Positions 16,182 to 25,209 of a stretch of 64,000 nucleotides of DNA are shown one piece after another. The stretch's first letter is position 1. Every line of letters begins with the position of its first letter. The position numbers were made by a program, and so were the translations under genes. Under the pieces are notes generated by a model. It searched no databases and was not told where the DNA came from. It saw nothing but the letters and a program-made list of their open reading frames with translations. The DNA comes from Marinihelvus sp036351115 (GTDB lineage: Bacteria > Pseudomonadota > Gammaproteobacteria > Xanthomonadales > SZUA-36). Where the stretch lies: contig JAZBOL010000118.1 of the NCBI GenBank assembly GCA_036351115.1, positions 1 through 64,000 on the forward strand, in the 5' to 3' direction.

Positions 16182-16651
16182 ATCGCGCACCCCTGACCCG
16201 CGCCGGCGCCGACCGCCTGCGCGCCGAGCTCGACCGTCTGAAAAAGGTTGAACGCCCCGCCATCATCGAAGCCATCGCCGAGGCACGGGCCCACGGCGAC
16301 CTCAAGGAAAACGCCGAGTATCACGCGGCCCGGGAGCAGCAGGGTTTCATCGAGGGGCGCATCCAGCAGATCGAAGGTACCCTCGGGGGCGCCCAGATCA
16401 TCGACGTGAAGACCCTCAATCCCGGCGGCAAGGTGGTGTTCGGCGCTACCGTGACCGTGGCGGACGAAGAGGGCGACGAAACGCGCTATCAGATCGTTGG
16501 CGACCTGGAAGCGGACATCAAGGAGAACCGCATCGCAATCTCCTCGCCCATCGCCCGGGCACTGATTGGCAAGGAAGCGGGGGACGTGGGCGTGGTTGCG
16601 GCACCGGGGGGGGACCGTGAGCTCGAAATTGTCGAAGTGGAATATATTTAA
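16178..16651 (+). CDS. greA: Transcription elongation factor GreA
   Basis: A 157-residue factor that rescues backtracked RNA polymerase by stimulating transcript cleavage. The N-terminal coiled coil carries the acidic tip GDLKENAEYHAAREQQG (Asp and Glu of the catalytic loop). The C-terminal FKBP-like domain has ISSPIARALIGKEAGD. The start lies in an ATGA overlap with carB, a common gammaproteobacterial arrangement. An AT-rich patch follows the stop. A greB gene lies 42 kb further on. Confidence 0.97.
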   Translation: MNRAPLTRAGADRLRAELDRLKKVERPAIIEAIAEARAHGDLKENAEYHAAREQQGFIEGRIQQIEGTLGGAQIIDVKTLNPGGKVVFGATVTVADEEGDETRYQIVGDLEADIKENRIAISSPIARALIGKEAGDVGVVAAPGGDRELEIVEVEYI

Positions 16652-16685
16652 TAACAATAAGATATAATATATTTCATGAATCAAC

Positions 16686-18419
16686 ATGAAGTCTGATCTG
16701 CGGGTCAGTCGCCGGGCCTTCAACGGTTGTGATGACCGGTTGCCCGCGGACCTTCATCCCGTCCTGCGCCGCATCCTGCTGGCCCGGGGGCTGGGAGACC
16801 CGGACCGCCTCGACCTTGCCCTGAAGCGCATGGCTCCTCCCGCGTCCCTCACGGGCATCGACGAGGCGGCGCGCCTGCTGGCGGAAGCCATCCGGGAAGA
16901 CCGGCGAGTTCTCGTGGTGGGTGATTTCGATGCGGATGGGGCCACCGGTACGGCACTTGCCGTCCGTGGGCTCACGGCCCTGGGCGCCCGTCACGTGGAG
17001 TTCCGCGTGCCGAACCGCTTCGAGTTCGGTTATGGACTGACCCCCGGGCTCGTCGATACGCTGGCCGAAGCGCCGCCGGACCTGCTTATGACCGTCGATT
17101 CGGGCATTGCCTGCCTGGCGGGTGTGGAGCGCGCCCGGAAGCTCGGTATCCGGGTCATCGTGACGGATCATCACCTGCCCGGCGAAGTCCTGCCTGCGGC
17201 AGACGCCATCGTGAATCCCAATCTGCCCGGCGACGCCTTCCCCAGCAAGGCCCTGGCCGGCGTGGGCGTCGTTTTCTATCTCCTGGGCGCCGTGCGCGGC
17301 GCACTCCGGACAGCCGGCTGGTTCGAAGGCCGGCGTTCCGAACCCAATCTCGCGCAGTACCTGGACCTGGTGGCGCTCGGCACCGTCGCCGACGTGGTGC
17401 CCCTGGATTACAACAACCGCATCCTGGTGCGCCAGGGGCTGGAGCGCATCCAGGCCGGCGTTGCCTCGCCGGGGGTGCTGGCATTGCTGCGGGTGGGCAA
17501 GCGCGACTACCGGCACGTGGTGGCTTCGGACCTGGGTTTCGCGGCCGGTCCCCGGTTGAATGCGGCCGGCCGCCTGGAGGACATGAGCGTCGGCATCCGT
17601 TGCCTGCTGTCGGACGATCCGGAAGAGGCGCTGGAGATTGCCGAAGAGCTGGATACGCTGAACCGGCAACGCAAGACACTCCAGGAAACCATGCAAACCG
17701 AGGCCGCGGAACAGGTCGAAGGGCTGCTGGAATCCCTGGGCGAGGAACTGCCGTTCAGCCTCTGTTTGCACGATGACCGATGGCACCAGGGCATCGTCGG
17801 GCTCGTCGCTTCCCGCATCAAGGAGGCGAAGCACCGGCCGGTGATCGCGTTTGCTCCGGAGTCCGCGGGTGCATCGACGCTGAAGGGGTCCGCCCGCTCC
17901 ATTCCGGGCTTGCACATCCGCGATGTGCTCGCCCACGTCGACGCCAGATACCCGGGAATGATCGGGGCCTTTGGCGGACACGCCATGGCCGCGGGCCTGA
18001 GCCTCGACCGGGACCGGCTGGAGAAATTCAGGCAGGCACTGGAAGGCTCCGTTCGGGCGTTTCTCGACAATGACCCGCCGCGTCGCGAGGTGCGGACGGA
18101 CGGTGAACTGTCGCCTGCCGACATGAACCTGGAGTTCGCCATGGCGCTGGCAGCCCTCGGTCCCTGGGGGCAGCGCCACCCGGAACCGCTCTTCGAGGGC
18201 GCCTTCGACGTCGTGGACCAGCGCATCGTGGGCGGCGCCCACCTCAAATTGATGGTTCGCCCCCGCCAGGGCGGCGAGCCCGTGGATGCGATCGCCTTCG
18301 GAACCCTGCCGGAAGACCTGCCGGACCGATCACACCTTCGCCTGCTGTACCGGCTGGACGTCAATCACTTCCGGGGGCAGGCGACCGTGCAGCTTCGGGT
18401 GGAGCACATCCTTTCCTGA
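16686..18419 (+). CDS. recJ: Single-stranded-DNA-specific exonuclease RecJ
   Basis: A 577-residue 5'-3' single-strand exonuclease, the same length as E. coli RecJ. DHH motifs: VVGDFDADGATGTAL (about 77-91), TVDSGI (about 135-140) and VTDHHLPG (about 158-165), with NAAGRLEDMSVG further on. The DHHA1 domain has GGHAMAAGLSL near 430 and the C-terminal OB-like domain ends in LDVNHFRGQ. It acts in RecFOR recombination and mismatch repair. The ATG at 16686 starts 35 bp after greA. The spacer is strongly AT-rich and contains TATAAT at 16663-16668, but no good -35 element. Confidence 0.96.
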   Translation: MKSDLRVSRRAFNGCDDRLPADLHPVLRRILLARGLGDPDRLDLALKRMAPPASLTGIDEAARLLAEAIREDRRVLVVGDFDADGATGTALAVRGLTALGARHVEFRVPNRFEFGYGLTPGLVDTLAEAPPDLLMTVDSGIACLAGVERARKLGIRVIVTDHHLPGEVLPAADAIVNPNLPGDAFPSKALAGVGVVFYLLGAVRGALRTAGWFEGRRSEPNLAQYLDLVALGTVADVVPLDYNNRILVRQGLERIQAGVASPGVLALLRVGKRDYRHVVASDLGFAAGPRLNAAGRLEDMSVGIRCLLSDDPEEALEIAEELDTLNRQRKTLQETMQTEAAEQVEGLLESLGEELPFSLCLHDDRWHQGIVGLVASRIKEAKHRPVIAFAPESAGASTLKGSARSIPGLHIRDVLAHVDARYPGMIGAFGGHAMAAGLSLDRDRLEKFRQALEGSVRAFLDNDPPRREVRTDGELSPADMNLEFAMALAALGPWGQRHPEPLFEGAFDVVDQRIVGGAHLKLMVRPRQGGEPVDAIAFGTLPEDLPDRSHLRLLYRLDVNHFRGQATVQLRVEHILS

Positions 18420-18462
18420 ACGATGCCGGGTCAATCCGGTCCCGCGAATCATCCGGAAATGC

Positions 18463-18487
18463 GAAGCCGGGGCAGGGCCCCGGCTTC
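18463..18487. terminator. Bidirectional hairpin between convergent genes
   Basis: GAAGCCGGGGC at 18463-18473 and GCCCCGGCTTC at 18477-18487 form a perfect 11-bp stem with a 3-nt loop, between recJ (+) and the convergent gene at 18507. T-runs are weak on both sides, so termination strength is uncertain. Confidence 0.6.
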
Positions 18488-18506
18488 GGTGGTTTCACGG
18501 GCGGGT

Positions 18507-19274
18507 TCAGTCGTCCCGTGGCATGGACAGATCCTCGCGCCAGCGATAGATCTTGTAGGTGGAAGTCCAGAATCCTTCTCCGAAGTCCTCCATCGTCTCC
18601 ATGGCGTCTTCTTCGCCCATGTGCTCCGCGGCGAATTCGTAGAAGCTCTGCTCCGGCGGCTCCATGTCCGCGTAATTGCGGAAGCCGGAAGCCAGCATGA
18701 GGTTGTCCTCGCCACCCAGGACGGTGTACCAGGCCCAGTTGGAATCCCAGCCCTTGTCGATGGCCAGCTGGCTCATCTTGCTGACCGTCTGCCCGGTCTG
18801 CATTTGCTTGGCGGGATTCGGCGTAAATTGCGTGACGCCCACGTAGTAGAACGGGTTTTCGCCTTCTTCCCAGTGGCTGTTCTCCGTATCGATGACCTGG
18901 AAGGTATGTGAAAGATCTTCGACGTGGATACCCAGCTGCTCCTCGTAGCCCGCGCCCACCTTGTTGTCATAGCCCCACTTTTCGTAGGCGTCCTGGTCGG
19001 CCCAGGAAAAGCAGCAGGCACGGACGTAGTAGTCGCCGCGGTCGCCGCCCGTCGTGACGGTGTAGACCTGCCAGGAACGGGTGTCGCCCTGTTCCATGCG
19101 CCAGGCCATGTGGGTTTTGATCGCCTCTTCAAACGCCGCGCTGCCCACGTCCGCCCTGGGCGTCAGTTTCCAGGTGGAAGCGATATTGGGCGGCTTGGCG
19201 TGGTTGTCTGCAAGAGCCAGGGGGGCGCACAGGAGCGCCGTCAGGGCCAGCAGGCCCGTGGTCGTTTTTTTCAT
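18507..19274 (-). CDS. Secreted protein of unknown function
   Basis: A 255-residue protein with a clear signal peptide (MKKTTTGLLALTALLCAPLALA, cleavage before DNHAKP). The mature part is rich in Trp, Tyr, Asp and Glu and contains an adjacent Cys pair (VRACCFSWADQDAYEKWG). The two halves resemble each other loosely in aromatic spacing (HMAWRMEQGDTRSWQVYTV and DSNWAWYTVLGGEDN), which may mean a tandem alpha/beta-barrel-like fold, but I cannot name a family. The ATG at 19274 has GGGAG upstream and starts the signal peptide; upstream in-frame starts do not. Confidence 0.7.
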   Translation of the reverse strand: MKKTTTGLLALTALLCAPLALADNHAKPPNIASTWKLTPRADVGSAAFEEAIKTHMAWRMEQGDTRSWQVYTVTTGGDRGDYYVRACCFSWADQDAYEKWGYDNKVGAGYEEQLGIHVEDLSHTFQVIDTENSHWEEGENPFYYVGVTQFTPNPAKQMQTGQTVSKMSQLAIDKGWDSNWAWYTVLGGEDNLMLASGFRNYADMEPPEQSFYEFAAEHMGEEDAMETMEDFGEGFWTSTYKIYRWREDLSMPRDD

Positions 19275-19416
19275 GATGTCTCCCTCATTATCAGGGCGTC
19301 TCGAGATGGACGCCTGGAATGAATATAGTCGGTGCCTCGGGGTTCTGCCGAAGTCAACGCCCGGTGGTGTACAATGCGCCGCTTGCATTCAGGCCGCAGA
19401 CCGGGTCCGCCGCATC

Positions 19417-20512
19417 ATGGAAATTGCACCGATCACCCAACAACTGGACGACCTCCAGCAGCGCGTCGAAGCGCTGAGGGGGTACCTTTGACTACGCCGT
19501 AAAGCGCGACCGGCTCGAGGAAGTCACGCGCGAGCTGGAAAATCCCGACATCTGGAACGACCCGGAGCATGCCCAGGCCCTGGGGCGTGAACGTGCGTCC
19601 CTGGAAAAGATCGTGGACACCCTCGACTCCGCGAACCAGGGCCTCCAGGATGCCGCCGAACTGCTGGAAATGGCCGAGGCGGAGGATGACGAGGGCACGG
19701 TGAACGAGGTCGTCAGCGACATCGAGGGCCTGGCTGCCAGGGTGGAAGACCTCGAGTTCCAGCGCATGTTCTCCGGCGAGATGGACGACCGGCCCTGCTA
19801 CCTGGACATCCAGGCCGGCTCCGGCGGCACCGAGGCCCAGGACTGGGCGGAAATGCTGCTGCGCATGTACCTGCGCTGGGCGGAGCGGCGGGGCTGGAAG
19901 GCCGAGCTGGTGGAAGCCTCCGCCGGGGAAGTGGCGGGGATCAAGAGCGCCACGATTCACATCACCGGGGATTACGCCTTCGGCTGGTGCAAGACCGAGA
20001 CCGGCGTGCACCGCCTGGTGCGCAAATCGCCCTTCGACTCGGGGGGGCGTCGCCACACCAGCTTTGCGGCTGTTTTCGCCTCTCCCGAAGTCGATGACAA
20101 CATCGAAATCGACATCGACCCCTCGGACCTTCGCATCGACGTCTACCGCGCGTCCGGCGCCGGCGGCCAGCACGTGAACCGTACCGAGTCCGCCGTGCGC
20201 ATCACCCACCTGCCCACCGGCGTGGTGGTGCAGTGCCAGAACGACCGCTCCCAGCACAAGAACAAGGATCAGGCCATGAAGCAGCTGCGCGCGAAGCTGT
20301 ATGAGCTCGAGGTCCAGAAGCGCAACGAGGAATCCCAGGCCATGGAGGATGCCAAGTCCGATATCGGCTGGGGCAGCCAGATCCGCTCCTACGTGCTCGA
20401 TGACTCGCGCATCAAGGACCTGCGCACCGGCGTGCAGACCGGCAACACCCAGGCCGTGCTCGACGGCGATCTCGACGAGTTCGTCGAGGCGTCCCTGAAG
20501 GCCGGCTTGTGA
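19417..20512 (+). CDS. prfB: Peptide chain release factor 2 (programmed +1 frameshift)
   Basis: RF2, which reads UGA and UAA stop codons. Translation starts at ATG 19417 and runs 24 codons to CTT (19486-19488). The next codon is an in-frame TGA (19489-19491). A +1 shift resumes at GAC 19490 and continues to 20512, giving 364 residues (E. coli 365). Coding segments are 19417-19488 and 19490-20512. The codon-recognition tripeptide SPF is at about 204-206 and the catalytic GGQ at about 249-251 (GAGGQHVNRTESAVR). It is followed by lysS, as in E. coli. Confidence 0.97.
19477..19491 (+). promoter_or_regulatory. RF2 autoregulatory +1 frameshift site
   Basis: AGGGGG (internal Shine-Dalgarno-like) at 19477-19482, three spacer bases, then CTT-TGA-C. 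This is the known RF2 feedback site: low RF2 lets the ribosome slip +1 on CTTT and make full-length RF2. Confidence 0.96.
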
Positions 20513-20576
20513 TTCCTATCCATTCCTTTTTGACGATTCGCGGAGCAACCGCGGCCCGCATGATCGAGATGACCCC

Positions 20577-22115
20577 GTGAACGACAAGCCCAACAGCCCG
20601 AACACGACCGACGCGGCCGCCAAGGCCGCACCGGACGAAAACCGCCTGATCGCGGAGCGCCGCGCCAAGCTCGCGGCCCTGCGCGAGGCCGGCCAGGCGT
20701 TTCCGAACGATTTCCGGCCCAACACCACCGCGGCCGCCCTCGCCGAACGGTTCGGCGAGGACGACAATGACGTCCTGGAGGGCGTGGACGAGGAGTTCGC
20801 CGTTGCCGGCCGCATGATGGCCAAGCGGGTCATGGGCAAGATCGCCTTCGTGCGCCTGCAGGACGGTTCCGGCTCGATCCAGCTCGTGCTGCAGCGGGAT
20901 GAGCTGCCGGAGGGGGTGTACCAGGGGTTCAAGCAGTGGGACGTGGGTGACATCATCGCCGCCACGGGCCGCATGTTCCGCACCAACAAGGGCGAGCTGT
21001 CCGTGCGCGCCAACAGCCTCCGGCTGCTGACGAAATCCCTGCGCCCGCTGCCCGAGAAGTATCACGGCCTGCAGGACACGGAGACGCGCTACCGCCAGCG
21101 CTACGTGGACCTGATCATGAACGAGGAATCGCGGGACGTCTTCCGCACCCGGTCTCGGATCATCAGTTTCATCCGTGCCTTCCTGGAGGCCCCGGGACGG
21201 GACTTCCTGGAAGTGGAAACGCCCATGATGCATCCGATTCCCGGAGGCGCCACGGCCCGGCCCTTTATCACGCACCACAACGCCCTGGACCTGCGGATGT
21301 ACCTGCGCGTGGCGCCGGAGCTCTACCTCAAGCGCCTGACCGTGGGTGGCCTCGAACGGGTCTACGAAATCAACCGCAATTTCCGCAACGAGGGCGTGTC
21401 CACCCGCCACAATCCCGAGTTCACCATGCTCGAGTTCTACTGGGCCTACGCCGACGTGAACGACCTCATGGACCTGACCGAGGCCATGCTGCGGGGGCTG
21501 GCGGAGTCGGTGCTCGGCACGACGACCGTGAGCTACCAGGGCCAGGAGATCGAGTTCGGCAAGCCGTTCCGCCGCCTGACCGTGGAAGGTGCGGTTCGTG
21601 AATACAACCCGGAACTTGCGGATGCGGACCTCTGGGACGTCTCGACCTTGCGTGCGGCCCTGGCGTCGAAGGGCGCGCATGTCGACGACAACTGGGGCGC
21701 CGGCAAGCTCCTGACCGAACTGTACGAAGCGACGGTCGAGCGCGAGCTGGTGCAGCCGACCTTCATGACGGCCTACCCGACGGAGGTTTCGCCCCTGTCC
21801 CGGCGTAACGACGAGGATCCCCGGGTAACGGACCGCTTCGAACTCATCGTGGCCGGCAACGAGATCGCCAACGGGTTTTCCGAGCTCAACGACGCCGAGG
21901 ACCAGGCCGAGCGCTTCCGGGCCCAGGTGGAAAGCAAGGAAGCGGGAGATCTCGAGGCCATGCACTTCGACGCCGACTACGTCCGCGCCCTGGAGTACGG
22001 CATGCCCCCGACGGCCGGGGAGGGCGTCGGCATCGATCGCCTGGTCATGCTGTTGACCGATTCTCCCTCGATCCGGGACGTGCTGCTGTTCCCGTACCTG
22101 CGACCCGAGGCCTGA
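20577..22115 (+). CDS. lysS: Lysyl-tRNA synthetase, class II
   Basis: A 512-residue class II enzyme. The N-terminal OB-fold anticodon domain (about 70-170) has KRVMGKIAFVRLQDGSGSIQ. Motif 2 is FRNEGVSTRHNPEFTMLE and motif 3 is GEGVGIDRLVMLLTD. It charges tRNA-Lys. The start is GTG at 20577, 64 bp after prfB; the N terminus then reads to the conserved AFPNDFRP. Probably transcribed with prfB and followed after 7 bp by the amidase gene. Confidence 0.97.
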   Translation: MNDKPNSPNTTDAAAKAAPDENRLIAERRAKLAALREAGQAFPNDFRPNTTAAALAERFGEDDNDVLEGVDEEFAVAGRMMAKRVMGKIAFVRLQDGSGSIQLVLQRDELPEGVYQGFKQWDVGDIIAATGRMFRTNKGELSVRANSLRLLTKSLRPLPEKYHGLQDTETRYRQRYVDLIMNEESRDVFRTRSRIISFIRAFLEAPGRDFLEVETPMMHPIPGGATARPFITHHNALDLRMYLRVAPELYLKRLTVGGLERVYEINRNFRNEGVSTRHNPEFTMLEFYWAYADVNDLMDLTEAMLRGLAESVLGTTTVSYQGQEIEFGKPFRRLTVEGAVREYNPELADADLWDVSTLRAALASKGAHVDDNWGAGKLLTELYEATVERELVQPTFMTAYPTEVSPLSRRNDEDPRVTDRFELIVAGNEIANGFSELNDAEDQAERFRAQVESKEAGDLEAMHFDADYVRALEYGMPPTAGEGVGIDRLVMLLTDSPSIRDVLLFPYLRPEA

Positions 22116-22122
22116 CCGGGTC

Positions 22123-22896
22123 ATGACCCGCCTGCGCGTTTCCCTGGTCCAGTCCCGTCTTCGCTGGCGCGATCCGGAGCAAAACCGGGCGCACCTCTCG
22201 GCGGCGATGGACGGCGCGGATGCCGCGGACCTGTTCGTGCTCCCCGAGACCTTCACCACCGGTTTTCTCGGTGAGAAGGCGGACACCGACGAGGGCATGG
22301 ACGGGCCCACGGTTGCGTGGCTGCAGCATGAAGCCCGGGCCCGGGACGCGGCGGTCTGCGGCAGCGCGGTGATTTGCGACGATGCAGGACGTCGAAACCG
22401 CTTCCTGTTCGCAGCCCCGGACGGGCAAATGACGTTCTACGACAAGCGCCACCTGTTCAGCTACGCGGGCGAAGACAAGCGCTATGTCGCCGGTGAGCGG
22501 CGGGTGGTTTTCGAATACCTCGGTTGGCGGATCAACCCGCAGATTTGCTACGACCTGCGGTTTCCGGTCTGGTGCCGAAGCCGCGACGATTTCGACCTGG
22601 CCATTTTCGTCGCCAACTGGCCCTCGCCGCGGGTCAACGCCTGGGATGCTTTGCTGCGCGCCCGGGCCATGGAGAACCAGTGCTATGTCGTGGCGGTCAA
22701 CCGCGTCGGGGAGGACGGCCGGGGCCTGGCCTATCCGGGGCACAGTGCCATCTATGATCCGCTGGGAGAAACGGTGATCGAACCCTGGGAAACGGAAGGG
22801 GCGAAGGACGCGGTCATCGACCTCGATCGCGTGCGGGAGATTCGTTCGGATTTTCCTTTCGCCGCGGAAGCCGACGACTTCACGATCAATTCCTAG
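22123..22896 (+). CDS. yafV: Omega-amidase, YafV-type nitrilase family
   Basis: A 257-residue carbon-nitrogen hydrolase. Catalytic triad: Glu in FVLPETFTTGF (about 43), Lys in FYDKRHLFSYAGE (about 108) and Cys in PQICYDLRFPVW (about 142). The motif order and the length match YafV/Nit2 proteins, which hydrolyse 2-oxoglutaramate and 2-oxosuccinamate and have a role in metabolite repair. It starts 7 bp after lysS and is likely cotranscribed. It converges with the channel gene at 22919. Confidence 0.88.
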   Translation: MTRLRVSLVQSRLRWRDPEQNRAHLSAAMDGADAADLFVLPETFTTGFLGEKADTDEGMDGPTVAWLQHEARARDAAVCGSAVICDDAGRRNRFLFAAPDGQMTFYDKRHLFSYAGEDKRYVAGERRVVFEYLGWRINPQICYDLRFPVWCRSRDDFDLAIFVANWPSPRVNAWDALLRARAMENQCYVVAVNRVGEDGRGLAYPGHSAIYDPLGETVIEPWETEGAKDAVIDLDRVREIRSDFPFAAEADDFTINS

Positions 22897-22918
22897 TCGG
22901 GCCGCCGGCGGATTCGCG

Positions 22919-24679
22919 TCAGCTGCCCCGGCGCGCCAGCCAGCGTCCGATGGCCGTGCGGGGAATCCGCTGTTCGGGTGTGGCGAAGTCCAGCAACAGG
23001 ACCGGATCCTGCAGCGCCCGGCTGATTTCCCGTCGCGCTTGCCCGCGACCGGCGAAGAGCAGCTTGTCACCCGGCTGGAGCTTTTCCTCCTCGTTCGGCA
23101 GGACGAGCCGAAGATCACCCCGTTCCAGCACCAGGCAGACGCAGCGCAGATCCTCGCCGAGGGCGGTGCGGGTGTTGTGGACCAGGTGCCGAAGCCTGAG
23201 CTCCACGCCTTCTTCCCGGGCCGCAGTCAGGCCGCGGGCGTTGGGTCCGACGAGTTCCGTAACCCAGACGTTGGGCGCCCGGCCGCCAAGCCGGCGGCGC
23301 AGGAGGGACTCGACCCGCTCGCCAAAGGCATCGTCTTCCCGTTCCAGGTGGTCCAGGAAGGCCTTGAGCAGCGGCGTGGTCGCCAGGGCGAGGATTCGGC
23401 GCGTCACGATGAGATTCGGCTGGGCCACGAGCTGCGTTCCGCTCGCGGCGAACAGCGCGGCGTTCTTCGGATCTTCCTGCCGCGCGATGGTGCAAAGCTT
23501 GCCGTTGAGTTCGAGGGCGGTAAGGATGATCGACAGGTTGTCCACGTCGTCGCCGGTTCCGGCGATGACCCCGGCCGCTTCCCGAATGCCGGCCTGCTCC
23601 AGCGTGGCCGCTTCCGTTCCCCGGCCTTCGACCGCGTGTTCGTACTGGGCAACGCGATCCGGGTCCACGTCCACCACCGTCACACTCTGTCCGGCAGCCT
23701 CGAGCACCTCGATCAGCGGCTGGCCAAAACGGCCGGCCCCGCACACGACCCAGCGGCCGTTCTTCAGATTCAGGCGGGTACGCAGTTTCGACCCCGGAAC
23801 GGACAGCAACCAGTCCTGCACGAGGTAGCGAATCGGCGATCGGAAGGCGAGGGCCAGCCGCTTTGCGAAAATCTGGTAGGGGTTGACCACCGCGTCCGTG
23901 CCGAAGGAGGCGAGGTTGTCACAGACGCGTTGCTGGTGGCTGCGCGCAAAGACTGGCAGATCGGGCCTGAGCAGCTTGCTCGTGATGGCCACGGTCAGAT
24001 TGGCCTGGTCCGTGTCCGTGACCGCGATGACGCCCCGGCAACTGCGATAGCGGGGATCCAGTCCGGACACGCGCAGGATGTCCGCGTCGCTGACGCTTCC
24101 GGCGAGCATGGGAACTCGGGCGAACCGGGCGTCGATACCGAGTCTCGTGAGCAGCGCGGCGTCACGGTCTATCGCCACCACGTGGAGCCCCCGGTCGAGC
24201 AGGCCCTCGGCGAGCATGCTGCCGGTGGCGCCCATGCCACACACCAGGTAGAAGGGCAGCCCTTCCTTGGGGCTTTCACGCTGCAGAATCCGGTCCCAGA
24301 GACTGCGAGGGCGGCCCAGCCATTGCACTTCGCGGACGAAGCGATTGTGCGCCTGCATGGCCTTGAACTGGTCATCGAGGAACAAGCCAATGATGGCGGT
24401 GAAGGAGTAAAGCCACGCCACCACGTTGGGAAAGATGAGGAAGAACACCACGAGGCGCTGTAATTCCGTGAAGACATAGGGGACTTCACCCAGGCCGATG
24501 GTGGTGGAAAGGATGGCGATGAAGTAGGCGGCGTCGAGAAAGCTCAGCCGCACCGGGTTACCGTCGCCATCCACGCCGGGCACGGCCACCACGATGCACA
24601 CGGAAATGAAGTAGGTCAGGAGAAGAACGATGAGGGGCGTCCGGAGACGCCGCATGGTCAGCCAGACGATGTCGTTCAT
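22919..24679 (-). CDS. Two-TM ion channel with two RCK (TrkA-N/TrkA-C) domains
   Basis: A 586-residue membrane protein. Two membrane helices (about 14-34 and 73-97) flank a pore helix and a filter-like sequence STTIGLGEVP (58-67). Two TrkA-N/RCK domains follow, starting at FYLVCGMGATGSMLAEGL (about 146) and at WVVCGAGRFGQPLIEVLE (about 318), then a TrkA-C domain (about 470-560). This is the MthK/Kch layout of ligand-gated K+ channels. The filter reads T-I-G-L-G-E instead of T-V-G-Y-G-D, so K+ selectivity is uncertain. The upstream membrane gene on the same strand may be a partner. Confidence 0.85.
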   Translation of the reverse strand: MNDIVWLTMRRLRTPLIVLLLTYFISVCIVVAVPGVDGDGNPVRLSFLDAAYFIAILSTTIGLGEVPYVFTELQRLVVFFLIFPNVVAWLYSFTAIIGLFLDDQFKAMQAHNRFVREVQWLGRPRSLWDRILQRESPKEGLPFYLVCGMGATGSMLAEGLLDRGLHVVAIDRDAALLTRLGIDARFARVPMLAGSVSDADILRVSGLDPRYRSCRGVIAVTDTDQANLTVAITSKLLRPDLPVFARSHQQRVCDNLASFGTDAVVNPYQIFAKRLALAFRSPIRYLVQDWLLSVPGSKLRTRLNLKNGRWVVCGAGRFGQPLIEVLEAAGQSVTVVDVDPDRVAQYEHAVEGRGTEAATLEQAGIREAAGVIAGTGDDVDNLSIILTALELNGKLCTIARQEDPKNAALFAASGTQLVAQPNLIVTRRILALATTPLLKAFLDHLEREDDAFGERVESLLRRRLGGRAPNVWVTELVGPNARGLTAAREEGVELRLRHLVHNTRTALGEDLRCVCLVLERGDLRLVLPNEEEKLQPGDKLLFAGRGQARREISRALQDPVLLLDFATPEQRIPRTAIGRWLARRGS

Positions 24680-24731
24680 GGCGACGCTCTTCTCAGATGC
24701 GCTGGCACTTCACCGGGCCCGGATGTCGCAC

Positions 24732-25115
24732 TCAGCGCCGGACCGTGACGGTTTCCGCAACCAGCAGGACCACGGAGATGAAGTTGGCCAGGAGGGCTCC
24801 GCCGGACAGCGACACGATGCTCACAAACACGCGTTCGGAGACCCCGGGTTCACCGAGGTTGGCGGCAAAGCCCCAGAGCGCCGCCGCCACGATCAATTGC
24901 AGGTCCGCCACGAGGCTGGTCGCCAGCAGCGTACTGCCCATGGGTGAGCGGTCACCGAATTTCAGCACCGTCGCAATCAGGCTCACCACGATGGCGGCGC
25001 CCAGTTCGAAGGGTTCGTGGTGATCGGGGTTGTCGATGTCCCCGAGAAAAAAACCGAAATTCAGCGTCAATGCCAGAACGATAAAGAAGGCGAAGACAAC
25101 GCGTTCTCTCTCCAT
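24732..25115 (-). CDS. Small membrane protein next to RCK channel (DUF6394-like)
   Basis: A 127-residue protein with four predicted membrane helices (about 5-24, 38-54, 62-85 and 97-123). A conserved-looking block FGFFLGDIDNPDHHEPFELG sits after helix 1 and is rich in Asp and His. It resembles small membrane proteins annotated as DUF6394 that lie beside TrkA/ion-channel genes, a link I recall with moderate confidence. It is 52 bp upstream of the RCK channel on the same strand, so the pair could act together. Function unknown. Confidence 0.65.
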   Translation of the reverse strand: MERERVVFAFFIVLALTLNFGFFLGDIDNPDHHEPFELGAAIVVSLIATVLKFGDRSPMGSTLLATSLVADLQLIVAAALWGFAANLGEPGVSERVFVSIVSLSGGALLANFISVVLLVAETVTVRR

Positions 25116-25209
25116 GGTGTACTCCCTCGCTTGCCCCTGGGCAGTCGTGTCAGCCTACCGTCATCGACGCGCCCCGCCAAGCCGGGCGATGCCGCGGGAT
25201 GCGGCGCCT

